The notes beneath the pieces are model-generated. The model was not told the DNA's origin. It ran no database searches and saw only the letters and a list, made by a program, of their open reading frames with translations. 28,072 nt of DNA from SZUA-521 sp041738285 (GTDB lineage Bacteria > Pseudomonadota > Gammaproteobacteria > Pseudomonadales > Azotimanducaceae): positions 1-28,072 of the forward strand of contig JBGSQB010000101.1 of NCBI GenBank assembly GCA_041738285.1, in the 5' to 3' direction. A program made the position numbers and the translations under genes. Shown one piece after another: positions 1-7,393 of the stretch. The first letter of the stretch is position 1. Each line of letters begins with the position of its first letter.

Positions 1-184
1 GATGCGGCGTTTCGATCCAATCCGGCTCGCCCGAGGGAGCCGCCGGACTCGCCACGCTGACACGCCAACCCCGGTCTCGCAGGCCCCTTGCCAGCAGCGA
101 AGCGCGGCGCGTGCCCCCCGAAACGTGCGGCGGATAGTGGCGGGCGAGCAAGATTACGTGCTGATTTCTCGTGCGCTTGCTCAA
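1..184 (-). CDS. Glycosyltransferase family 4, N-terminal fragment (cut by left edge)
   Basis: Only the first 61 codons are inside the window; the gene continues past base 1. The minus-strand frame from the TTG at 184-182 is open to the edge and reads like the N-terminal Rossmann domain of a GT4 enzyme: a beta strand VILLARHYPP, the glycine loop VSGGTRRASLLARGL that normally contacts the acceptor or nucleotide sugar, and a second strand RGWRVSVASP. The start is inferred from a TTGA overlap with the stop codon of the preceding glycosyltransferase (TGA at 183-181), the same junction type seen twice more in this operon. No clear Shine-Dalgarno precedes it, so translation is probably coupled to the upstream gene. 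It is presumably a cytoplasmic enzyme adding one sugar to the surface polysaccharide; donor and acceptor cannot be told. The family is recognised from the pattern of the N-terminus only. Confidence 0.72.
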   Translation of the reverse strand, partial: MSKRTRNQHVILLARHYPPHVSGGTRRASLLARGLRDRGWRVSVASPAAPSGEPDWIETPH

Positions 185-1779
185 CGTGGCGCCGCACCAA
201 TCTGAACGAGTCTGTTGCTGATACGTTGCACCCGTTCGCGCCAGCTGTGAATCGCCACCGCGTCCATCCGCGCCCGCCGGCCCAATTCAGTATGTGCTGC
301 AGGGTCGTCGAACACGCGTCGTAGCGCCTCCGCGAGTGCACCGATGTCCGACGGCGGTACGAGGAGCCCGTTGACTTCGTGGTTGATCACTTCACCGATC
401 TGGTCCAGGTCACTCGCGATGATGGTCCGGCCCATGGCGAGGTACTCGAAGATCTTGGTCGGCGATCCGAAGAACCGCGTGCCGTCGGGATTGCGGATCT
501 GAGGGGACAACAGGACATCGCCCGCAGCCAACATCTTTGGCGCTTGTTCGTACGGCACCATCGAAGTAAACACCACATTGGGCGGCTTGATGCCCAAGTT
601 GCGGCTCAGTTGCCGCGCTTGCGACTCCCGCTCCCCGGAGCCTGCAAGGATTAACGACGTGCACGCGCGCAAGTGTGGCGCGCGCTGTAGCATCAAGGCA
701 TACGCTTCAATCGCGACTTCAACACCATGCCACGGCCCGAAGCTGCTCATCAAAAGGGCGGTTTTGCGGCCCGATACACCAAGGCACGATCGCGTCGACT
801 CTCCGTCAAGGTCCGGGTGGAATCGTTCCGGGTCCGTTGCATTCGGACACAAGAGCACACGATCCGGTGCCGCGCCTCGATTCTCAGCATCCTCGACGAG
901 CGGCTGGCTCACGGCCACTACGAGGTCGGCGCGCTGCAACAACTCGGTCTCGATGCGCTCAAAAGACTCGGCGTAGGGAATGCCCTCACCCCAATGGCGC
1001 GCAACCCAAGTCTCTGGTCCGTTGTACTCGAGCACGAATGGACGTCGAAGATGCCTTGCCAGCATCAGTCCACTGACATCGCCCAAGCTCGCCCGCTGAT
1101 ACACGAATGCGGGTCGATTCGACTCACCCGTCAGCCGCAAAGCCTCCGCGAACAATCCTCGCTGCGCGACGAAATGAAGCGCAGCACCATCTCCCCAACC
1201 CTCGACGCGCGCGAGGTCGATTTCCTTGGGTATGACGTCCTCGCTCAGACAAGGCACTTCGTCGGTCGTGACGAACTCCACGGCACCGAATTCAGCGCTT
1301 AGCGCATTGATGATGCCCGACGTGTGCGAGAACGATCCGCCGACCTTCGCTCCGAACCAGAGATTCGTTCGAAGATAGATCGGCGGACCATCAGGTGGGT
1401 CGAAGCCACCCGGTCGCGCAGACTGATCGATGAGCCAATCGAATATCTGCTGACGCGCAGCATTCTGTAGACGCCTCCGACGCATGCGGCGAATCGCGGC
1501 GGTCAGCAACAATGCGGGCGTCACAGGTCGGGATGTCTTGCCGTCCACGGTGGTGAATTCCGAGTGGAACGGCGCAGATAGAAGTAGCACCAGTCCCGTT
1601 CGGAACGGGTGTGGAACGGCGAAGGGATTCTCGGTGATCAGTCTCACGCGACGGAACGCGAAGAGCTTCTGGCCGCGCTTGATCTGCGCAATTCGATCGG
1701 CCAACAACGCCCGAGTCCAGCCTTCGGACAGCGGTCGCCTCCCATCCACGGTGACCACGAGTTCTAGATTTCCGCTCAC
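181..1779 (-). CDS. Glycosyltransferase family 4 with long N-terminal extension
   Basis: 532-residue protein. Residues about 135-530 form a two-domain GT4 (GT-B) enzyme: a glycine-rich acceptor loop AKVGGSFSHTSG near 144-155, a linker region ending NATDPERF near 313-320, and the C-terminal donor site FFGSPTKIFEYLAMG near 437-450, which carries the second glutamate of the EX7E motif. Residues 1-130 are an extension not seen in ordinary 370-400 residue GT4 enzymes. The open frame runs upstream to 1971, but the GTG at 1779 overlaps the stop of the asparagine-synthase gene (GTGA) and is the better start. It is related to the GT4 at 13023-14837: both have the extension, a Y-x-R-x-x-x-W strand, a GGS-[FY]-x-HT loop and the FFGSPTK-[IL]-FEY motif. 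It probably transfers a sugar from a nucleotide donor to the growing glycan in the cytoplasm; substrate unknown. Confidence 0.87.
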   Translation of the reverse strand: MSGNLELVVTVDGRRPLSEGWTRALLADRIAQIKRGQKLFAFRRVRLITENPFAVPHPFRTGLVLLLSAPFHSEFTTVDGKTSRPVTPALLLTAAIRRMRRRRLQNAARQQIFDWLIDQSARPGGFDPPDGPPIYLRTNLWFGAKVGGSFSHTSGIINALSAEFGAVEFVTTDEVPCLSEDVIPKEIDLARVEGWGDGAALHFVAQRGLFAEALRLTGESNRPAFVYQRASLGDVSGLMLARHLRRPFVLEYNGPETWVARHWGEGIPYAESFERIETELLQRADLVVAVSQPLVEDAENRGAAPDRVLLCPNATDPERFHPDLDGESTRSCLGVSGRKTALLMSSFGPWHGVEVAIEAYALMLQRAPHLRACTSLILAGSGERESQARQLSRNLGIKPPNVVFTSMVPYEQAPKMLAAGDVLLSPQIRNPDGTRFFGSPTKIFEYLAMGRTIIASDLDQIGEVINHEVNGLLVPPSDIGALAEALRRVFDDPAAHTELGRRARMDAVAIHSWRERVQRISNRLVQIGAAPR

Positions 1780-3776
1780 GGGTGCAGCCAACGATGACGC
1801 CACAGCGCCACGTTCACGATCGGCCAGATGTAGCTCGAGTAGTCGCGCTCGCCGCTGCGATGGCGCTCGAACAACCAGCGCACGGCCGTGGCGCTGAGTG
1901 GGCTGTCGGAACACCGCGCGTCGTCCAGCGCCCTGCACTCCAGCTCTGCGCCAAGCGGCCCTCTCAACCACCGCGCCATGGGCGCGCCCAGCCCGACTTT
2001 CGCACGGTCAACGACCGATGCCGGGAGCACGCTTGCCGCCGCTGCCCTGAACAAAGGCTTGCCTAGACACTCCAAAGTGTTGGCGCCATCTTGGAGGACG
2101 ATCGACTCGGGCAGGCCGACCACGTACTCGACGAGCCGATGATCCAGGAAAGGAACGCGAGCTTCGATCGAAGACGCCATCGTGATCTTATCGACGCGCA
2201 TGAGCAGCAGTTCGGGGAGTCGGAACGCCAGGTCACGGCGCCGAAGGTTCGCGAAGATGTCGCCCGCCGGCAAGATACAGTCAGGATATCCCCCTGCCTG
2301 GCGTGCCAGCCGCTCATCGAGCGAGCGTTCACCGCTGGCATCGGCGAGGGTGTCATCGGCCACATCGGCAGTCGAATCGTGCACCTCCCAGTCCGACTTC
2401 AGCAACCGCGCAATCTGCAGCGGGCGCATCGACTCCGCACCGGAGCGGAATCGGCCGCGGCCTGCTGCGACCGAAGCCGCCACGTCCATCGCTCCGATCA
2501 GCCCAAAGCGACGCAACGGCATTCTCTCACCCAACAGCCTTGCGCCACGCGAAATCAAGGCATTGGTGCGCTGATCCCTCGTCCGCGCCAGGCAGCGCCA
2601 GAGAAACTGCTCCCGAATGAAGCCACGCCAGGTGGGGTATCCACAAAAGAGTTCATCGGCACCTTCGCCGACGAGCGCCACCTTGATCCCGTCCCCTCGC
2701 GCGGCCTCGCTCAGGTACTGCAGCGGCAGGCAAGCCCAGTCAGCGATCGGCTCATCCATGTCTTGCACGAGGCGCAGCATCGTCCTCATCGCATTTCGTT
2801 CGTCAATGTCGACCGTCACGTGCTCGCAACCGAAATGACGCGCAGTCTCCCGCGCCGCCGTCGACTCATCGAGTTCGTCACCTTCGAATCGCGCGGTGAA
2901 AGCCTTCAGACGATGCCCCGCCTGCGCAGCGATACCGAGTATCAATCCTGAATCGACGCCGCCGGATAGCATGACTCCGGCGTGTACCTCGTCCGGCACT
3001 CGATCTAGGATCGCCTCGCGCGAAAGTCGAGTGATTTCATGGATCACTTCGTTTGAGGACACGTTCCGGTGAGTCGCCGATTGCGGTGGTCGCCAATACG
3101 ATTGTTTGCGCACTCGTCCGTCCGGTGTCACGCATAGAGTCTTTCCCGGGCCCAATTTGAATATGCCGTCGAATAGAGTCTCGGGCGCAGGTGTGGCGAG
3201 CACGTTCAATACGTCAAGGCACGCACGACGATTCATCCGAAGTTTCAGATCCGGCAACTGCGCGATCGCCTTCGCCTCAGAGGCAAGCACGAGTCGCCCT
3301 CCCACGCACGCGTAGTAGAGCGGCTTGATGCCGAGTCGGTCTCTTGCAGCCAATAGTCGGTGCGATAAACCATCCCACAAGACGAAGGCGAACATGCCGT
3401 GAAGACGGTCCAGTAGACCCTCCCACCCCCAACGCATGAAGCCCTGTATGAGGACTTCAGTATCGGAATTGTTCGTCCGAAAGATGGCGCCTTCGCGTTC
3501 AAGGTCCCGGCGAAGCCGAACATGGTTGTAGATTTCGCCGTTGAATGTGACAGCGACAGTGGCAGTCGCATCGGTCATCGGCTGATTGCCATCACGACCA
3601 AGATTGACGATTGAAAGGCGTCGGTGCCCCAGCACCACCTTCCCCTGCGCAAGTCTCATCACCCCAGAGGCGTCAGGCCCACGATGACTCATCAGGTCGA
3701 GCGCATGCCGCACCGTCGCTTCATCGAGCGCGGGCAGCGACGCCGACAAGTCGATGAACGCTAAGACCCCGCACAC
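1776..3776 (-). CDS. Glutamine-dependent asparagine-synthase-like amidotransferase (first of the pair by coordinate)
   Basis: 666-residue class II glutamine amidotransferase fused to an asparagine-synthase ATP-pyrophosphatase domain. The frame is open to 3806, but starting at the GTG at 3776 makes residue 2 the cysteine that is the N-terminal nucleophile of this family after Met removal; GAAGGGAG lies about 10 bases upstream. Visible motifs: C2, HRGPD 31-35, HRRLSI 51-56, FNGEIYN 78-84 and SDTE near 104 for glutamine hydrolysis, then SGGVDS 271-276, the PP-loop that adenylates a carboxylate, and a GEGADELF motif. In free-standing AsnB the product is asparagine. In a polysaccharide operon the likelier job is turning a sugar carboxylate, such as a uronic acid, into an amide, as proposed for WbpS-like O-antigen proteins; that is inference. 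It lies 57 bases after a second enzyme of the same type and overlaps the next GT4 gene by 4 bases. Confidence 0.9.
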   Translation of the reverse strand: MCGVLAFIDLSASLPALDEATVRHALDLMSHRGPDASGVMRLAQGKVVLGHRRLSIVNLGRDGNQPMTDATATVAVTFNGEIYNHVRLRRDLEREGAIFRTNNSDTEVLIQGFMRWGWEGLLDRLHGMFAFVLWDGLSHRLLAARDRLGIKPLYYACVGGRLVLASEAKAIAQLPDLKLRMNRRACLDVLNVLATPAPETLFDGIFKLGPGKTLCVTPDGRVRKQSYWRPPQSATHRNVSSNEVIHEITRLSREAILDRVPDEVHAGVMLSGGVDSGLILGIAAQAGHRLKAFTARFEGDELDESTAARETARHFGCEHVTVDIDERNAMRTMLRLVQDMDEPIADWACLPLQYLSEAARGDGIKVALVGEGADELFCGYPTWRGFIREQFLWRCLARTRDQRTNALISRGARLLGERMPLRRFGLIGAMDVAASVAAGRGRFRSGAESMRPLQIARLLKSDWEVHDSTADVADDTLADASGERSLDERLARQAGGYPDCILPAGDIFANLRRRDLAFRLPELLLMRVDKITMASSIEARVPFLDHRLVEYVVGLPESIVLQDGANTLECLGKPLFRAAAASVLPASVVDRAKVGLGAPMARWLRGPLGAELECRALDDARCSDSPLSATAVRWLFERHRSGERDYSSYIWPIVNVALWRHRWLHP

Positions 3777-3833
3777 GAGCGTACGGCTCCCTTCTTCCCG
3801 CGGCACCGGCCGAGTTTACGCACGGCGAGGCAC

Positions 3834-5831
3834 CTAAAAGTCCGACAACCCGGCTCCGACCCAATGCTCATGCCACAACACGGCATTGAGAATGGTCCAG
3901 AGGTGGAATCCGTAGTTACTCTTGCCCGAGATCTGCTCCTTCAACAGTCGTTCGACGTAGTCGTTGTCGAAGTAGCCTGCTTTGCGAATTTCCGAGCGTT
4001 TGAACAGCGCGAGTGTCTTGGGTCCGAATTCCGCTTCGGTAAACCAGCGATCTATCGGCGCTCCAAAGCCCTGCTTACGCCGATACAGAAGATCGTGATC
4101 GACGTAGGGTTCGGCTGCCTTCTTCAGAATTCTCTTGCCCAATCCCTCGTGCAATTTGTACGAAACTGGACAACGCCGTGCGAACTCCACTACGTCGTGG
4201 TCTAGAAAGGGCACCCTTGCTTCGATCGAGTGCGCCATTGTCATCTTGTCGACCCGCATCAGGAGATGCTCCGGCAGTCGCAGCTTGAGCTCCATGTACG
4301 GAATCTTTTGCAGGATCGAGGGGTCGGTAAGGCGAGTCGCCAACGGGCCAAGGTACTCCGCAACGACTCCGTGACTATCCAGATTCTGATGCGACTCCGG
4401 CATCAGACCCTCGATCGGGCAGTTCACTCTGAAATCGAACGGCCGCCTATCCGGCGTGAGTGCGTCGCGAAGCCCGCCCCACCAACAAATCGCTCCGCCC
4501 CAAAACAGCTCCTTGCCTCGTCGCGCACGCTCGGCAATTTCCTGATCTTCGACCGTACCGTCCTTACGCTGCAACAAATCGTCTAGACGGCGATTGCGCT
4601 CGCCACGGCTTATCGGGCCGTAGATTGCTGCTTCCTTCTCGCGATAGTGCTCACACCACCAATAGCCGAGGAAATTCTCGTCCGCACCTTCGCCCACCTG
4701 AACGACCGTGGTTCCGGACTCACGCACCAGCCGCGACAAGAAATACAGGGGAATGCAAACGTTGTCCGCAATGGGTTCATCCTGGAGTTCCACGAGCTTC
4801 GGTAGGAAGTTCAGGGCCTCTTTGGAATTGATGCGCGTCTCATGATGATCAGTTCGGTACCGATCCACGATTCGCCTGGCATGATCATACTCATTGAACT
4901 GATCGTAGCTCTCGTATCCCACGGTGAACGTTGTAACAGGTCGATCCATCAGTTCCGACATCAGCGCAACGTTCAGGCTCGAATCAACACCACCGGATAG
5001 CAGTACTCCAAAAGGAACGTCGGAAACCATGCGGCGGCGGACGGAGAGCTTGAGTAATCGCGTGAGTTCGTCGACGGCGTCGTTGAAAGGCAGCTCTCGC
5101 TCGGAGTAGAGATCTGCCGCATCCGGCGCACAGTTCCAGTATCGTTCCGCCGTCGCCCGTCCGCTGATGTGGATCGTTGCCCAGTATCCCGCAGGCATTT
5201 TGAAGATGTTCTTGAACATCGTCATCGGCGCCGGCGCGACTATGAAGCTGAGGTAGTGATTGAAGGCGAGCGGATCCATCTCTCGCGCCACCGTCGGGTG
5301 CTTCAACAGCGCCTTGATCTCGGAAGCGAATATCCACTCGCCATTTGCGGTCCGCGAGAAATACAACGGCTTTACGCCCACTCGATCGCGACAGAGATGC
5401 AGCGCCGGTCTAGCGGGGTCCCGTTGATCATAGATCGCGAATGCGAACATACCGTAAAGTCGGTCAACACACGCCTTGCCCCATTCCGCGAACGCGTACA
5501 ACAGGGTCTCTGTGTCGGAGTGGTCGGTTTTGAAGCGGTACTTGCCGAGCGCTGCAAGTTCATGGCGGATCTCGGCGTGGTTGTAGATCTCGCCATTGAA
5601 TACCAGGGCAAGTTTTCCGTCGGCGCTCAGCATCGGCTGATTGGCTGCGTCCGACAGATCGATGATCGACAGACGGCGATGACCGAACGCGCAACTACCG
5701 TCTTCCGAACGCCACGCACCCGCACCGTCCGGACCGCGATGCATCATTGCATCGCGCATTCGGGCCAGGGTTTCGAGCGGGACTGCCCCGCCGGCTCGTC
5801 CGGGTCGGTAGCTACCTACTATTCCGCACAT
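3834..5831 (-). CDS. Glutamine-dependent asparagine-synthase-like amidotransferase (second of the pair)
   Basis: 665-residue protein with the same architecture as its neighbour but clearly divergent in sequence. It starts MCGIVGSY, so the catalytic cysteine is residue 2; AGGA lies 10 bases upstream of the ATG. The glutaminase half has HRGPD 31-35, HRRLSI 51-56 and FNGEIYN 78-84. The synthase half has SGGVDS 279-284 and the GEGADENF motif. It is about 110 residues longer than E. coli AsnB (554) and fits the larger asparagine-synthase family members that occur in capsule, O-antigen and exosortase-linked polysaccharide loci. The likely role is ATP- and glutamine-dependent amidation of a carboxylated sugar or of an amino-acid substituent in the cytoplasm; real asparagine synthesis cannot be excluded. 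An 89-base gap separates it from the FkbM gene upstream, one of the largest gaps in the operon, so an internal promoter is possible although none is obvious. Confidence 0.92.
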   Translation of the reverse strand: MCGIVGSYRPGRAGGAVPLETLARMRDAMMHRGPDGAGAWRSEDGSCAFGHRRLSIIDLSDAANQPMLSADGKLALVFNGEIYNHAEIRHELAALGKYRFKTDHSDTETLLYAFAEWGKACVDRLYGMFAFAIYDQRDPARPALHLCRDRVGVKPLYFSRTANGEWIFASEIKALLKHPTVAREMDPLAFNHYLSFIVAPAPMTMFKNIFKMPAGYWATIHISGRATAERYWNCAPDAADLYSERELPFNDAVDELTRLLKLSVRRRMVSDVPFGVLLSGGVDSSLNVALMSELMDRPVTTFTVGYESYDQFNEYDHARRIVDRYRTDHHETRINSKEALNFLPKLVELQDEPIADNVCIPLYFLSRLVRESGTTVVQVGEGADENFLGYWWCEHYREKEAAIYGPISRGERNRRLDDLLQRKDGTVEDQEIAERARRGKELFWGGAICWWGGLRDALTPDRRPFDFRVNCPIEGLMPESHQNLDSHGVVAEYLGPLATRLTDPSILQKIPYMELKLRLPEHLLMRVDKMTMAHSIEARVPFLDHDVVEFARRCPVSYKLHEGLGKRILKKAAEPYVDHDLLYRRKQGFGAPIDRWFTEAEFGPKTLALFKRSEIRKAGYFDNDYVERLLKEQISGKSNYGFHLWTILNAVLWHEHWVGAGLSDF

Positions 5832-5844
5832 CGATTCAGCGTCC

Positions 5845-5868
5845 TGTGGGACTGTGGGCCTATGGGAC
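5845..5868. repeat. Three 8-bp imperfect tandem repeats upstream of an amidotransferase gene
   Basis: Plus-strand units TGTGGGAC, TGTGGGCC and TATGGGAC follow each other without gap. They end 14 bases from the ATG (5831) of the amidotransferase gene read on the minus strand, just upstream of its AGGA ribosome site. Seen directly; any function is unknown. Confidence 0.6.
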
Positions 5869-5920
5869 AGTCAGTTAGTTGACGAAGTAGCGCAGCCGCG
5901 TTCCTAGCACGCCTGGGACA

Positions 5921-7393
5921 TCAGCGCGCCGGCGCTTGCGCACTGGCCACCGTCGATGACTCGGCCGACGGGTCTGTCGCAACACCTGAAGTGAGCGACG
6001 ATCTATCAAGACCACCTAGTGCGAGCATCCGATCGAGAAAACGTTCGGGTGCGGCAATCACGTTGGCGCCGTGCTCGCCCATCAGATCGATGAGCCGAGG
6101 CGCACCCTGCTTGACGTCGAAGAGTACATATCCGAGTTCGGTAAGGAACCGCCGCAACTCGCCAACAGTCGCGGCTCCATCGAGCAGAATTCGATCGGAG
6201 ACCTCGACCATCAGCAACGGCTTGTACCTGCTGAGGAGTTCACGCGCACCTTTCAACGCCTGCATTTCGCCACCCTCGATATCGATCTTCAGCACATCGA
6301 TCGAATCCAGGTTCCTAGGCAGCAGAAACTCGTCCAACGTTGCCATTTGCACCGGATACTGGTCGACGTGCCGGTCAGGATGTCCGTGGCCGTGAATGAC
6401 GAATGTGTATTCGCACGTCGGGTCCAGACGACAGCGGAAGGCCGCACCGGCTTTGCCGCGGCCGCGCAGGTTCAGATGGTCGTCGATAACCTCTACGTCG
6501 AGCTGTCCATAGCGCCTCGTCTGGAAGTGCGAGAAAGAGTCGACTAACTCGGCCGGAATCGTCATCGGCCGCTCATACTCCGGACCCACGTTCCAAGGTC
6601 CCAACAAGCCCGCTTCTGGGCGTAGTTCGATGCGCTGCAGCGCGAACTCGAATCCGGTCTCACTGTAGATCAGCACTTCCAGCGCGCTCGCCTTGCCAAT
6701 GGCGACCTGGGTGAATCCGTGATTGAGCCCAGTCCAATGATGATTTCGCATGTCGGTGGTGAAGCGAAGCGTCGGCATCGTGCTCGAGAGGCTGAGATCG
6801 CCGATTTTGTTGTGCCCACTGTATCGCGGGCTCGCGACCGAGAATTTCGCCGTGCCGCTCCGATCACTGACCGCGAGCGCGTGCACATGCACATTCGACA
6901 GACGATTGATGCCGATATTGTGATGAAGCGATATCAGCTCGCGGCGACTCGGCTCGAACGCGATGACGTTTCCCCCGGGTCCAACTCGACTCGATGCGAA
7001 CACGGTGTACGCGCCGAAATTGGCACCGACATCTACGAACGTCATGCCAGGCTCGAGGAAGCGCTGCAGCAGATCGAACTCATTAGGATCGTACGACCGA
7101 TGCACGACGATCTGGCGCGCCATCTCCGACGGCTCGAGGAACTCGAGCACAGTATCCATGTACCACCCACACCGAATCGGGAAAGTCTGGGTGCTGTAAT
7201 GGCTCATCAATTCCCAAAGCTCCGCACGCACAGCGACATCCGATGCGGGATTGTCCCAATCCATCGTCCAGCCTGGAACGGGCTGCACGTGCAACGGCGC
7301 CTCATCGAGCGCGGCCATCGATTTGAAGCGCTGCAGGAGCCGCGCCAGCATTTGTGCATCCAGCTTACTGTGCTCGGCAGCAGGCCTATCCAT
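5921..7393 (-). CDS. FkbM-family SAM-dependent methyltransferase with a large internal insert
   Basis: 490-residue protein with the two halves of the FkbM fold: FVDVGANFGAYT at 119-130 is the SAM-binding loop, IAFEPSR at 144-150 the acidic end of strand 2, and YPVQMATLDEFL near 346-357 followed by DVLKIDIEGGE 366-376 is the family signature. FkbM enzymes usually O-methylate sugars or similar hydroxyls. The two halves are separated by about 140 residues (roughly 206-344) where ordinary FkbM proteins have a short linker; the N-terminal 100 residues are also extra. The chosen ATG overlaps the stop of the ABC-transporter ATPase as TGATG; an ATG at 7459 is possible but lies inside that gene. It ends in a low-complexity Ala/Ser tail. 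Its place after wzm/wzt suggests it modifies the glycan, perhaps at a terminal residue that sets chain length as in other ABC-exported O antigens; inference only. Confidence 0.85.
   Translation of the reverse strand: MDRPAAEHSKLDAQMLARLLQRFKSMAALDEAPLHVQPVPGWTMDWDNPASDVAVRAELWELMSHYSTQTFPIRCGWYMDTVLEFLEPSEMARQIVVHRSYDPNEFDLLQRFLEPGMTFVDVGANFGAYTVFASSRVGPGGNVIAFEPSRRELISLHHNIGINRLSNVHVHALAVSDRSGTAKFSVASPRYSGHNKIGDLSLSSTMPTLRFTTDMRNHHWTGLNHGFTQVAIGKASALEVLIYSETGFEFALQRIELRPEAGLLGPWNVGPEYERPMTIPAELVDSFSHFQTRRYGQLDVEVIDDHLNLRGRGKAGAAFRCRLDPTCEYTFVIHGHGHPDRHVDQYPVQMATLDEFLLPRNLDSIDVLKIDIEGGEMQALKGARELLSRYKPLLMVEVSDRILLDGAATVGELRRFLTELGYVLFDVKQGAPRLIDLMGEHGANVIAAPERFLDRMLALGGLDRSSLTSGVATDPSAESSTVASAQAPAR

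Noticed and set aside
5169..5882. Plus-strand open frame (237 codons) over the amidotransferase
   Set aside because: It is antisense to the conserved glutaminase domain and no protein family is recognised.
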